DNA from: Xanthomonas indica
GTDB lineage: Bacteria; Pseudomonadota; Gammaproteobacteria; Xanthomonadales; Xanthomonadaceae
Assembly: GCF_040529045.1 (NCBI RefSeq)
Contig: NZ_CP131914.1
Span: forward strand, 2,960,501 to 3,024,500
Reading direction: 5' to 3'
DNA: 64,000 nucleotides
A program made the translations under genes and the position numbers. Under the pieces are notes generated by a model. That model saw only the letters and a program-made list of their open reading frames with translations. It made no database searches and was not told the origin of the DNA. Every line of letters begins with the position of its first letter. The first letter of the stretch is position 1. Below are positions 11,568-19,803 of the stretch, piece by piece.

Positions 11568-12359
11568 CTAGGCGGTGAGCGCGCGCGCCGCGTCGAAGGC
11601 GCTGTCGAACAGGCGCTGCACCGGCGGCCCCATCTCGCCGACCAGCAACGCCAGCAGCGCCAGGCCCAGCACCACCGCCACCGGCAGGCCGAGCTGGATC
11701 GGGTTCAGCGACGGCGCCGCCTTGGCCAGCGCACCGAAGGCCAGGTTCACCGCCATCATCGCCACCATCACCGGCAGTGCCAGCGTCACCGCACCGCGCA
11801 TCATGCTCATGAAGAAGTTCGGCGCCACCGAGGCCATCGCCTGCGCATCCGGCAGCGCGGTGCCGATCGGCAGCGCCTTGTAGCTGTCCACCAGCAGCGA
11901 GACCACCGCCAGATGCCCGTTGGCGGTGAAGAACATCAGCCCGAAGGCCAGGTAGAACCACTGGCCGAGCACCCCGGAATTGACCCCGCGCAGCGGATCG
12001 GCCATCTGCGCGAAGCCCAGGCCGGTACTCTGCGAGACCAGTTCCCCGGCCATCGCCCCGGCCTCGAAGATCAAGCGCAGCATGAAGCCCATGCTGGCCC
12101 CCACCGCCAGCTCCCGGGCCACGCTCAGCACCACCGCCGCATTGAACCCATCCCAGTCCGGCACCGGCGGCAGGATCGGCGCCAGCGCGATGGCCAGCGT
12201 CCCCGACAGGATCACCCGCACCCGTCCCGGCACCGCCTTGGTCCCGACCAGCGGCATCACCGTGAACATCGCCCCGATCCGCAGCATCGTCCACAGCACC
12301 GCCCCGATCATCGCGAACGCCCGCGACCCATCGACCACCATTTGCGTGGCGGCATCCAT
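11568..12359 (-). CDS. fliR: FliR, export gate membrane protein
   Basis: A 263-residue integral membrane protein of the FliP-FliQ-FliR gate, with six hydrophobic segments. The conserved stretch GAMAGELVSQSTGLGFAQM (about residues 95-115) is characteristic of FliR. I chose ATG 12359 (MDAATQM); an upstream in-frame ATG at 12422 adds a Cys/Arg-rich 21-residue tail unlike the family. Unusually, it is separated from fliQ by 646 bp of structured non-coding DNA, although the rest of the fliLMNOPQ block overlaps or nearly abuts. I see no sigma-54 or sigma-28 promoter in front of it, so it probably depends on read-through. Confidence 0.95.
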   Translation of the reverse strand: MDAATQMVVDGSRAFAMIGAVLWTMLRIGAMFTVMPLVGTKAVPGRVRVILSGTLAIALAPILPPVPDWDGFNAAVVLSVARELAVGASMGFMLRLIFEAGAMAGELVSQSTGLGFAQMADPLRGVNSGVLGQWFYLAFGLMFFTANGHLAVVSLLVDSYKALPIGTALPDAQAMASVAPNFFMSMMRGAVTLALPVMVAMMAVNLAFGALAKAAPSLNPIQLGLPVAVVLGLALLALLVGEMGPPVQRLFDSAFDAARALTA

Positions 12360-13005
12360 CAGCCCGAGACCCCGGCAACCACAACAAAAGAACGCCCGGC
12401 GGCGGCACCTCGAAGCCAACACTTGGTTACCAACGTCACTCCGGCCAACCCCCTACCAACCACGGACACCGCACGACCGACAACGACGCCAAAGCCAAAG
12501 CCGCAATAGCTGCAGCTGCCGCTTTTGCGGCTGCGGTTGCCGTCGCTTTTGCTGTTGTTTCGCTCTTGATCCACCGGGTCCCCTCCGCAGCGGCGGAGCT
12601 GGCGGGTCAACCCCCCCGCAGGGGGGCGGCGCACAGGGATGTGCGCCGTTTTCGGCCGGGGCAGGGCTCGCCGGGAAAAGGCGAAGCACTGCTTCGCCCC
12701 GGCGGGCGGGCAGGCGCCGCGAGGCGACTGCCCCGGACTTGGCTGCGAAGCAGACAAGCCCCGTCCGAAAATCCCGTCAGCGGAGCGAACCCGCGCAGCG
12801 GGCGCTGCGGCGGGGTGTGCTTGATCAGCCACTCGGCTGCTGTAAAGCGGCTTCTTTTGGTTACTTTTCTTTGCACAAGCAAAGAAAAGTGACTCGCCGG
12901 AAGGCGAAAGCTCTTGCTGTTGCTCTCCACATAAAGAAAAGCACGCAGAGGCATCCACCACAAAGGGAGATGGAGCAGTCAGGGAGGCAAACGCAGCCAT
13001 CCCAG
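12360..13005. repeat. 646-bp hairpin-rich non-coding insertion between fliQ and fliR
   Basis: No credible gene is present: short frames here are Arg/Pro-rich, have no family features and exist in several frames. The stretch is dense in inverted repeats: 12518-12531 (GCCGC-TTTT-GCGGC), 12628-12647 (GGCGCACA-GGGA-TGTGCGCC), 12680-12698 (GGCGAAGCA with its exact complement), and a 15-bp stem at 12860-12874/12879-12893 with loop ACAA (GTTACTTTTCTTTGC). I recall sequences with this last hairpin as widespread intergenic repeats in xanthomonads, often mis-annotated as small proteins; that is memory, not a search. The block interrupts an otherwise compact operon. Confidence 0.7.
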
Positions 13006-13275
13006 CTACCCAATCAAATGCGGAATACGCTGAAACAGCATCGTCGTGTACTCCACCAGATGCGCCAGCAACATACTCCCCGTCGCGAACAACATCGCCG
13101 TCAACGCCACCACCTTCGCGATGAACGCGATCGTCGGCTCATTGAGCTGCGTGGCCGCCTGGAACACACCGATCACCACACCCACCGCCAACATCGCCAG
13201 CAACAACGGCCCGGCCACCCACAACACCGTGATCAGCCCACCGCGCAACTCCGTCAACGCTAGTTCCGGACTCAT
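13006..13275 (-). CDS. fliQ: FliQ, export gate membrane protein
   Basis: An 89-residue protein of exactly the family length. Two hydrophobic helices are visible, LITVLWVAGPLLLAMLAVGV and FIAKVVALTAMLFATGSMLL, joined by the conserved QAATQLNEPTI loop. FliQ assembles with FliP and FliR into the helical export gate in the inner membrane. It begins 4 bp after the fliP stop codon. Downstream, the operon is broken by a 646-bp structured segment before fliR. Confidence 0.97.
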   Translation of the reverse strand: MSPELALTELRGGLITVLWVAGPLLLAMLAVGVVIGVFQAATQLNEPTIAFIAKVVALTAMLFATGSMLLAHLVEYTTMLFQRIPHLIG

Positions 13276-13279
13276 CGCC

Positions 13280-14116
13280 TCAGACCCCGTTGAAACTGGC
13301 GGCCAACGTGCCGACCGTCAGCACCCAGCCATCGACCAGCACGAACAGCAGGATCTTGAACGGCGCCGAGATCAGCATCGGCGACATCATCATCATGCCC
13401 ATCGACATCAGCACGCTGGCCACCACCAGATCGATGATCACGAACGGAATGAAGATCAAAAAGCCGATCTCGAACGCCGTCTTCAGCTCGCTGGTGACGA
13501 ACGAGGCCACCAGCACCTGGAACGGCACCGCGTCCGGGCTGCTGTAGGTGCCGTTGCCGGCCATGCCGGCGAAGGTCATCAGGTCGGTCTCGCGCACCTG
13601 CGCCAGCATGAAGGCGCGCAGCGGCTGCGTGGTCAGCGTCCACGCCGTCTGGAAATCGATCTGGCCGTTGAGATACGGGCTCATGCCCTGGCCCCAGGCC
13701 TTTTCCCACACCGGCATCATCACCAGCGCGGTCAGGAACAGCGCCAGGCCCATCAGCACCTGGTTGGACGGGGTCTGGCCGGTCCCCAGCGCCTGCCGCA
13801 GCAGGCCCAGCACGATGGTGATGCGGGTGAAGGCGGTCAGCACCAGCAGCATCGACGGCAGCAGGGTGATGGCCGTCATCAGCAGCAGGGTCTGCAGCGG
13901 CAGGCTCACCGGCTGCGCGCCGATCTTGCCGACGTTGACCTCGGGCAGCGAGGGCAGGGTGGGCGCGGCGTTCTGCGGGTTCTGCGCGGTCGGGGTGGCG
14001 GCCGGCGCCGTGTTGGCCTGCGCCCAGGCGAACGCGGGCAGCAGGCTCAGCGTCAGCAGGATCAGCAGCAGGCGCAGGCGGCGGGCGTTGCGGTTCCAGA
14101 AAAACGGCATGGTCAT
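13280..14116 (-). CDS. fliP: FliP, export gate membrane protein
   Basis: A 278-residue protein with a cleavable N-terminal signal peptide (LLLILLTLSLLPAFAWA), as FliP is known to have. A variable segment follows, then conserved membrane helices with TAFTRITIVLGLLRQALGTG, PLRAFMLAQVRETDL and FVTSELKTAFEIGFLIFIPF. It forms the core of the export channel with FliQ and FliR. The ATG overlaps the fliO stop by 4 bp; a second ATG (MPFFW) lies two codons inside. The Ala/Pro/Asn-rich stretch after the signal makes it somewhat longer than E. coli FliP (245 residues). Confidence 0.97.
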   Translation of the reverse strand: MTMPFFWNRNARRLRLLLILLTLSLLPAFAWAQANTAPAATPTAQNPQNAAPTLPSLPEVNVGKIGAQPVSLPLQTLLLMTAITLLPSMLLVLTAFTRITIVLGLLRQALGTGQTPSNQVLMGLALFLTALVMMPVWEKAWGQGMSPYLNGQIDFQTAWTLTTQPLRAFMLAQVRETDLMTFAGMAGNGTYSSPDAVPFQVLVASFVTSELKTAFEIGFLIFIPFVIIDLVVASVLMSMGMMMMSPMLISAPFKILLFVLVDGWVLTVGTLAASFNGV

Positions 14117-14541
14117 TTGTCCTTGCGCAGCTTCTGCGCCAGAAGCTGGGCGAAATCGGGAAGCTGCTTGAACTGCTTGATCGAGGGCAGGGTCGGCGCG
14201 GGCGCCTGCGGCAGCGGCTCGGGCAACTGATGCAAGGTGCGTACCCCGCCGGGCGACACGCCCAGCAGCAGCTGTTCGCCGTTGACCTCGACCACCACCA
14301 CCCGCTCCTTGGCGCCGACCGCCAGGCTGGCGACCACGCGCAGGCCCTGGGCCGGGCGGAAGCCGCTGCCGGGCAGGCGCTTGAGCACCCAGGCCATGGC
14401 CAGGATCAGCCCCAGCACCAGCAGCAGCGCGAACACCGCGCCGAGCAGGCTGGGCGCCGACGGCGCCGCGTTGCCGACGCTCGCGCCGTGCTTGGCGGTC
14501 TGCGTTGCGGTCTGCGCGGCGACGGCCAGCAGCAGGTTCAC
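14113..14541 (-). CDS. fliO: FliO, export gate assembly protein
   Basis: A 142-residue bitopic membrane protein that stabilises FliP during gate assembly. It has one hydrophobic helix (LLGAVFALLLVLGLILAMAWVL, described here only by its position near residues 33-52). A cytoplasmic domain follows with VASLAVGAKERVVVVEVNGEQ and LLLGVSPGGVRTLHQL, matching FliO. The start codon is GTG at 14539-14541, overlapping the fliN stop (GTGA); the C-terminus overlaps fliP (ATGA). Confidence 0.93.
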   Translation of the reverse strand: MNLLLAVAAQTATQTAKHGASVGNAAPSAPSLLGAVFALLLVLGLILAMAWVLKRLPGSGFRPAQGLRVVASLAVGAKERVVVVEVNGEQLLLGVSPGGVRTLHQLPEPLPQAPAPTLPSIKQFKQLPDFAQLLAQKLRKDK

Positions 14542-14876
14542 CGCAGTCTCCGGATGCGCTCGCTGGGGCTGACCACGTCGGTCAGGCGCACGCCGAAGCG
14601 GTCGTTGATGGTCACCACCTCGCCATGCGCGATCAGGGTGCCGTTGACGTACACGTCCAGCGGCTCGCCGGCGCCGCGCTCCAGTTCCACCACCGAGCCC
14701 TGGTTGAGCTGCAGCAGGTTGCGGATCGGGATGCGGCTGCGGCCCACTTCCAGCGACAGCGTCACCGGCACGTCCAGGATCACGTCCAGGTTCAGGTCGT
14801 TGGACTCGGCCATGGCGTCCGGCTGCAGGCTGTCGAACTGGGCCGGCGCCGGCTGGGTGGGATCGGTCTGGGTCAT
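14538..14876 (-). CDS. fliN: FliN, motor switch/C-ring protein
   Basis: A 112-residue protein of the C-ring, with the SpoA domain filling residues 30-110 (LDVPVTLSLEVGRSRIPIRN, LLQLNQGSVVELERGAGEPL, and GVRLTDVV near the end). It forms the lower C-ring and docks FliH. I chose ATG 14876 (MTQTDPTQ), which overlaps the fliM stop by 4 bp; an upstream in-frame start at 15005 would read 43 His/Arg/Pro-rich residues inside fliM. Its end overlaps the fliO GTG. Confidence 0.96.
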   Translation of the reverse strand: MTQTDPTQPAPAQFDSLQPDAMAESNDLNLDVILDVPVTLSLEVGRSRIPIRNLLQLNQGSVVELERGAGEPLDVYVNGTLIAHGEVVTINDRFGVRLTDVVSPSERIRRLR

Positions 14877-15880
14877 GGCAGGTCTTCCTGGAGAGCGGGG
14901 CGGCGGCGCAGCGCGCCGGGGGGATGGGTGGCGGTGATCTTCACCGCGTTCTGGCCGTGCGAAATGCCGAACTCGCCGGTGAACACCGGGATGTTCTCCA
15001 CGCACAGCGGCACCTGCTTGGGCAGGTCGATCGGCAGCACGTCGCCGATCTTCAGCCGGGTCAACTCGCGCAGGCTCATCTGCTTCTGCGCCAGCACGCT
15101 GGAAATGGTGACCTCCGAGCCGAACAGCTGCTCGCGCAGCATGATGTTCCAGCTCTCGTCGCGGTCCACACGGTCGCTCTGGATGCCGGCGTCGAGCAGT
15201 TCGCGGATCGGCTCCAGCATCGAATACGGCAGGGTCACGTGGATCTCGCCGCCGCCGCCTTCCAGCTCCACGTGGAAGCGGCTGACCACCACGTACTCAC
15301 GCGGGGTGACGATGTTGGCGAAGTGCGGGTTGACCTCGGAGTTGAGGTATTCGAACTCCACTTCCATCACCGGCGCCCAGGCTTCGGCCAGGTCGGCGAA
15401 GGTCTGCTTGAGCATCAGCTGGATGACCCGCATCTCGGTCGGGGTGAACTCGCGGCCCTCGATGCGGGTGGGGTAGCGGCCGTCGCCGCCGAAGAAGTTG
15501 TCGACCACGGTGAACACCAGGGTCGGCTCGAACACGATCAGGCCGGTGCCGCGCAGCGGCTTGAACTTGATCAGGTTCAGGTTGCTCGGCACGTACAGCG
15601 AGTGCATGTAGTCGTTGAACTTGATCAGGTCGATGCCGCGCACCGACAGGTCGGCCGAGCGCCGGATCAGGTTGAACAGGCCGATCCGCCACAGGCGCGC
15701 GAAGCGCTCGTTGACCATCTCCAGGGTCGGCATGCGCCCGCGGATGATCCGGTCCTGGCTGGAGAAGTCGTAGTTGCGCGCTTCACCCGGCTCGGCGGGC
15801 GCCGGCTCGGTGTCCACCACGCCGGCGTCGACGCCATGTAATAGCGCATCGATCTCGTCTTGGGAGAGCAGGTCGGTCAT
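14873..15880 (-). CDS. fliM: FliM, motor switch protein
   Basis: A 335-residue C-ring protein. The extreme N-terminus LLSQDEIDALL is the canonical CheY-P binding peptide. It is followed by the middle domain (GMPTLEMVNERF-like stretch at RGRMPTLEMVNERFARLWR, about residues 48-66, and TRIEGREFTPTEMRVI) and a C-terminal SpoA domain ending IPVFTGEFGISHGQNAVKI. CheY-P binding here flips motor direction. It starts 12 bp after fliL and overlaps fliN by 4 bp. Confidence 0.97.
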   Translation of the reverse strand: MTDLLSQDEIDALLHGVDAGVVDTEPAPAEPGEARNYDFSSQDRIIRGRMPTLEMVNERFARLWRIGLFNLIRRSADLSVRGIDLIKFNDYMHSLYVPSNLNLIKFKPLRGTGLIVFEPTLVFTVVDNFFGGDGRYPTRIEGREFTPTEMRVIQLMLKQTFADLAEAWAPVMEVEFEYLNSEVNPHFANIVTPREYVVVSRFHVELEGGGGEIHVTLPYSMLEPIRELLDAGIQSDRVDRDESWNIMLREQLFGSEVTISSVLAQKQMSLRELTRLKIGDVLPIDLPKQVPLCVENIPVFTGEFGISHGQNAVKITATHPPGALRRRPALQEDLP

Positions 15881-15892
15881 CGCGGCAGCGCC

Positions 15893-16411
15893 TTACTGGG
15901 TAACGAAGCTGGTGAACAGCAGTTCTTCCACGCACTTCTTGCCGGTCTCGGCGGTCATCAGCTTCTGCGCGTCGGCCAGCGCCGCGGCCTGCAGCTTCTT
16001 GCGCCCGTCGATGTTGGCGATGTCGGCCGCCTGCACCTGCGAGAACAGCATCAGCAGGTGCGCGCGGATCGCTGGGGCGTTCTCGGTGATCAGCTTCAGC
16101 TCTTCCGGGTCGCGGGTCATCAGCTGCACTTCCAGCTGCAGGTAGTGCGGGCCGTCTTCGGCGCCGCCATTGAGGTTGACCACGAACGCCGGGTCCATCG
16201 CGAAGTACTGCGCCGGCTTGGGGATCTCGGCGGTCTTCTCCTCGGCCTTGGCGTGGCCGCCGCCTTCGGGCTTCTTCAGGAAGAAGAACGCGCCGGCGCC
16301 GCCGCCGCCCAGGACCAGCACGGCCGCGACGACGATGATCAGCATCTTTTTCGACTTGCCGCCTTCCGGGGCGTCCTTGGCGTCTTTCTTGGATTTGTCG
16401 GCGGCTGACAC
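15893..16411 (-). CDS. fliL: FliL, basal-body associated stator helper
   Basis: A 172-residue single-pass membrane protein. A short Lys/Asp-rich cytoplasmic tail is followed by one helix (MLIIVVAAVLVLGGGGAG, residues about 23-40) and a periplasmic domain with VVNLN, HYLQLEVQL and the C-terminal CVEELLFTSFVTQ signature. FliL forms rings round the stators and supports torque. It is the first gene of fliLMNOPQ(R), 26 nt downstream of the predicted sigma-54 transcription start. Confidence 0.95.
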   Translation of the reverse strand: MSAADKSKKDAKDAPEGGKSKKMLIIVVAAVLVLGGGGAGAFFFLKKPEGGGHAKAEEKTAEIPKPAQYFAMDPAFVVNLNGGAEDGPHYLQLEVQLMTRDPEELKLITENAPAIRAHLLMLFSQVQAADIANIDGRKKLQAAALADAQKLMTAETGKKCVEELLFTSFVTQ

Positions 16412-16446
16412 AGTACGGGCTCCTGAAGGGGGTCTGCCCCTGAGGA

Positions 16447-16462
16447 TGCAATCGCCGTGCCG
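16447..16462 (-). promoter_or_regulatory. Sigma-54 promoter of the fliLMNOPQ operon
   Basis: On the minus strand it reads CGGCACGGCGATTGCA: GG, 10 bases, GC. The predicted start is near 16436, about 25 nt before the fliL ATG at 16411. Confidence 0.85.
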
Positions 16463-16566
16463 AAACCGGGCGCCTGGCGCGCCGGGTGTTTGACGGTGTC
16501 GCCGCGCGCGCTGCGGGCGATGGCCGAGACCGTTGCGGGAGAAGGGATCGGGGCAGGGAGGGCTGC

Positions 16567-16602
16567 AGCCCCGACGCGTTTTGCAAGCAGCGCGTCGGGG
16601 CT
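16567..16602 (-). terminator. Perfect 12-bp hairpin downstream of fliK
   Basis: AGCCCCGACGCG at 16567-16578 pairs perfectly with 16591-16602 across a 12-nt loop. It lies 59 bp beyond the fliK stop and before the fliL promoter, where the fliE-fliK transcript would be expected to end. There is no U-tract, so an intrinsic terminator is plausible but not certain. Confidence 0.5.
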
Positions 16603-16660
16603 GGAAGCGGGTCCCGAAGCGGACATCACGCCGCCCGGGAAGGCGGCAGTGCCGCCAGGA

Positions 16661-17965
16661 TCAGGCGTAGGCGTCGAGCAGGCCGCGCTGGCGCAGCACC
16701 ATCGCCGGAATCCCGACGCTGCCGGAGAGGTCGTCGGCGAGCTCGCCGCCGCTGCGGCTGCCGCCCTGCGGCGTGCCCTGCGCATTGGCCTGCTGTTGCT
16801 GCGGCTGCTGCTGGCCGACGTCGGCCTGGCCGAGCTGGAAGCCGTGCTGGCCGAGCATGTCGCGCAGGCGCGGCAAGCTGTTCTCCAGGGCCTGGCGCAC
16901 GTCGGCCTGGTTGCTGCTGAAGCTGGCGTTGACCTGGTCGCCGGTCATGTGCAGGCGCACCTCGACCGGGCCGAGCTCGGCCGGATTGAGCTTGATGTGG
17001 GCGTGGCCGATCTTCTGGTCGGCCAGCCAGCTGATGCGCGCGCCCAGTTCCTCGTCGAACTGGTTGCCGTACAGGTTCGGGGTCGGCGTCGGCGAGCCGC
17101 TGAACGGCTGCGGATCGGCCAGCCGCGTCGCGGCGTGCAGCGGGGTCGCCGCCGCGGTCGGCGCGATCGCGCTGGGATCGGCGGCGGGCGCGGCGTCGCC
17201 CCCGTCGCCGCTCTTGCCGCCGGCCGCCGCGGCGATGGCGGCCAGTGCCGCCAGCGGAGCCGCGGTCTCGGCGCCGCCGGCCTTGTCGCCCGCGCCGGCC
17301 TGCGCCAGCAGCATCGCGCCGAAGCCGCCGGCGGTGGACGCCGGGGCGGTCCCGGCGGTGCCGGCCGTGGCCGCGTTCGGATCGGTGGCGCCGGCCGCGG
17401 TCTGCGGCAGGGCATCGCCGCCGCCGAGCAGGGCGGCCGCGCCGCTGGCCACGGCACCGGCAATGCCGACGGCCAGCCCGGCCGCCGCGCCCAGCGGGGT
17501 CGCCGTGGCCGCCGGCAGCACCGCCGCGCCGATCGCCGGCAGCAGGCCCAGGCCGATCCCGGCCAGCCCGGCCGGCGGCCAGGCGCTCTCGTCCGGCTTG
17601 GCGTCGTCGCGCTTGTCCTCGGTCTTGCCCTTGTCCTTGCCCGAGGCCTTGGTCTCGGTGCTGCTCTTCTCGGTGTCCTGGGCGACCTTGTCGCTGGCCT
17701 GCGCGGTGCGCGCGGGATCGCTGGCGGCGTCATCGGCCGCGGCCGGGCGTTTGTCCGCCTGGTCCTTGTCGGCGGGCTGCGCCGGCTTGGCCGTCTCGCG
17801 GGCCGCCGGCTTGGGCGCGGTGGTGCGCGCCGAGCCGCCGCCGCCGAGCAGCTTGGCGAAGTCCTTGTCCTTGCCGCCGCTGCGGTCAAGGCCCTGGGTG
17901 TCGTGACCGCCGCCGATCTGGCTGGCGCGGCCGCTGCCGCCCAGCGCGGAAAGCGCGTTGTTCAT
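16661..17965 (-). CDS. fliK: FliK, hook-length control protein
   Basis: A 434-residue secreted ruler protein. The N-terminal two-thirds is low-complexity, Ala/Asp/Lys-rich, as usual for FliK. Residues about 305-390 form the conserved Flg_hook domain with ADQKIGHAHIKLNPAELG, VEVRLHMTGDQVNASFSS and ALENSLPRLRDMLGQ. A Gln-rich tail follows. It measures hook length and triggers the FlhB switch. The frame remains open far upstream to 19027, but the ATG at 17965 (MNNALSALG) overlaps the fliJ stop (ATGA) and is the natural start. Confidence 0.93.
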   Translation of the reverse strand: MNNALSALGGSGRASQIGGGHDTQGLDRSGGKDKDFAKLLGGGGSARTTAPKPAARETAKPAQPADKDQADKRPAAADDAASDPARTAQASDKVAQDTEKSSTETKASGKDKGKTEDKRDDAKPDESAWPPAGLAGIGLGLLPAIGAAVLPAATATPLGAAAGLAVGIAGAVASGAAALLGGGDALPQTAAGATDPNAATAGTAGTAPASTAGGFGAMLLAQAGAGDKAGGAETAAPLAALAAIAAAAGGKSGDGGDAAPAADPSAIAPTAAATPLHAATRLADPQPFSGSPTPTPNLYGNQFDEELGARISWLADQKIGHAHIKLNPAELGPVEVRLHMTGDQVNASFSSNQADVRQALENSLPRLRDMLGQHGFQLGQADVGQQQPQQQQANAQGTPQGGSRSGGELADDLSGSVGIPAMVLRQRGLLDAYA

Positions 17966-18423
17966 CGTCCGTCTCCGTTCTCGTGTTCGTCGGCGGTGGC
18001 GGCCAGGCGCGCGCGGCGCGCGCCGAGGTCGTCCATCTCGCGCTGGCTGCGGCGGTCGTCGACCTTGCGTTCCTGCGCGCGGTAGCTGGCCGCGAGCTGT
18101 TCCAGCACCTGCTTGTCGCGGCTGGCCAGCAGCAGCCGGCTGCGCTCCATCTCCACCTTCTCGCGGTTGCGGTCCACGGTCTGGCACTGCTGCTGCACCG
18201 CGCTCTCCAGCCGGTCCAGGAAGGCGCGGCGGTTGGCCAGCTGCGCCAGGCTGGTCGCGGCCATCTGGCTGTTGGCGTACTCCTCGGCGTAGCGGCGCAG
18301 TTCCTCCAGCCGCGACTCGTGGGTGGCCAGGGCGCGTTGGCGCTCGGCGAGATCGCGGGCGACCTCGTCTTCGTGCTGCTGGGCGCGGCGGAGCAGGGGA
18401 TCGAGACGTTGCGATTGCATCAT
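17962..18423 (-). CDS. fliJ: FliJ, export ATPase stalk/chaperone escort
   Basis: A 153-residue, highly charged, almost wholly alpha-helical coiled-coil protein, as FliJ is. Recurrent heptads run from EVARDLAERQRALATHE to the C-terminus, rich in Arg/Glu/Gln. FliJ sits in the FliI hexamer and links it to FlhA. Sequence conservation in this family is low, so position between fliI (3 bp gap) and fliK (4-bp overlap) adds strongly to the call. Confidence 0.9.
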   Translation of the reverse strand: MMQSQRLDPLLRRAQQHEDEVARDLAERQRALATHESRLEELRRYAEEYANSQMAATSLAQLANRRAFLDRLESAVQQQCQTVDRNREKVEMERSRLLLASRDKQVLEQLAASYRAQERKVDDRRSQREMDDLGARRARLAATADEHENGDGR

Positions 18424-18426
18424 GGC

Positions 18427-19803
18427 TTAGTTCTCGCGGTCGACCAGCCGCTTCAGGGCGGCCTGGCTGTGGGGCAGATCTGCGGCTTTGGCGACGTCCT
18501 GTCCGAGGAATTCCATGATCTCCGGCCAGCGCTCCAGCGCTTCGTCCACGGCCGGATCGTTGCCGCGCTGGTAGGCGCCGATGGTGATCAAGTCGCGGTT
18601 GGCCGAGTACGCCGCCACCAGCCGCTTCAGCGAACGGATGCGCAGGCGCCACGGCTCGTCGGCGATGTCCTGGACCACGCGGCTGACCGAGGACTCGACG
18701 TCGATGGCCGGGTACAGCCCGCTGTCGGCGACGCGCCGCGACAGCAGGATGTGGCCGTCGAGGATGGCGCGGGCGGCGTCGGCGATCGGGTCCTGCGGGT
18801 CGTCGCCTTCGGTGAGCACGGTGTAGAAGGCGGTGATCGAGCCGCGGCCCTTGGCGCCGTTGCCGGCGCGTTCGACCAGCGCCGGCAGCTTGGCGAACAC
18901 CGACGGAGGATAGCCGCGGGTGGTCGGCGGCTCGCCCACCGACAGGCCGATCTCGCGCTGGGCCTGGGCGAAGCGGGTCAGCGAGTCCATCAGCAGCAGC
19001 ACGTTCAGGCCCTGGTCGCGGAACCACTCGGCGATGGCGGTGGCGCGGTAGGCGCCGTGCAGGCGCGCCAGCGGCGGACGGTCGGCCGGGGCGGCGACCA
19101 CCACGGCGCGGCGCAGGCCTTCCTCGCCCAGGGTGGTCTCGACGAAGTCGCGCACTTCGCGGCCGCGTTCCCCGATCAGCCCGACCACGATCACGTCGGC
19201 GGCGGTGTAGCGGGTCATCATGCCCAGCAGGGTGGACTTGCCGACGCCGGAGCCGGCGAACAGGCCCACGCGCTGGCCGCGGCCGATCGGCAGCAGCGCG
19301 TTGATCGCGCGCACGCCCACGTCCAGCGGGGTGGTGATCGGTTCGCGCGCCAGCGGGTTGATCGACACGCCGGCCATGCCCACCGAGCCTTCGGCGCGGA
19401 TCGGGCCCTTGCCGTCCAGCGGCACGCCGTCCGAATCGATGACCCGGCCGAGCAGGCCTTCGCCCACTTCCACGCCGCCGCGGCGGTGCAGCGGCACCAC
19501 CCGCGCGTTGGGCAGCAGGCCGTGGGTTTCGGCGCTGGGCATCAGCGAGGTGCGGTCGCCGGAGAAGCCGACCACTTCGGCATCGACCCAGCCGCCGTCG
19601 ACCTCGACCTTGCAGGTGGCGCCCATCGGCGCCTCGCAGCCGACCGCTTCCAGGGTCAGGCCGACCGCGCGGCGCAGGATGCCTTCGCGGATCAGCCCGC
19701 GGCCGGCGGCCGCGTCCAGGTCGAGCCGGCCCAGGCGGCCGGCCAGGCGCAGGTTGCGCGCATCCAGCCAGTCGCCGGGATGGGTGCCGGACAGGGCGCT
19801 CAC
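18427..19803 (-). CDS. fliI: FliI, flagellar export ATPase
   Basis: A 458-residue F1-beta-like ATPase energising type III export. The Walker A FAGSGVGKSTLLGM lies at about residues 181-194, followed by VVGLIGERGREVRDF, Walker B LLLMDSLTRFAQAQRE and the YPPSVFAKLPALVERAG stretch typical of FliI/YscN proteins. The start is the GTG at 19801-19803, overlapping the fliH stop (GTGA) and giving the normal length. The frame continues open upstream to 20439, but that part is shadow inside fliH. Confidence 0.96.
   Translation of the reverse strand: MSALSGTHPGDWLDARNLRLAGRLGRLDLDAAAGRGLIREGILRRAVGLTLEAVGCEAPMGATCKVEVDGGWVDAEVVGFSGDRTSLMPSAETHGLLPNARVVPLHRRGGVEVGEGLLGRVIDSDGVPLDGKGPIRAEGSVGMAGVSINPLAREPITTPLDVGVRAINALLPIGRGQRVGLFAGSGVGKSTLLGMMTRYTAADVIVVGLIGERGREVRDFVETTLGEEGLRRAVVVAAPADRPPLARLHGAYRATAIAEWFRDQGLNVLLLMDSLTRFAQAQREIGLSVGEPPTTRGYPPSVFAKLPALVERAGNGAKGRGSITAFYTVLTEGDDPQDPIADAARAILDGHILLSRRVADSGLYPAIDVESSVSRVVQDIADEPWRLRIRSLKRLVAAYSANRDLITIGAYQRGNDPAVDEALERWPEIMEFLGQDVAKAADLPHSQAALKRLVDREN

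Noticed and set aside
12359-12963. Small frames in the fliQ-fliR insertion, on both strands.
   Set aside because: They depend on the repeat hairpins, overlap one another in several frames, and have compositions typical of spurious GC-rich frames.
16661-19027. A 788-residue open frame spanning fliK, fliJ and the end of fliI.
   Set aside because: Only the last 434 residues look like FliK; the rest is out-of-frame reading of fliJ and fliI in GC-rich DNA. The fliK ATG at 17965 overlaps the fliJ stop.
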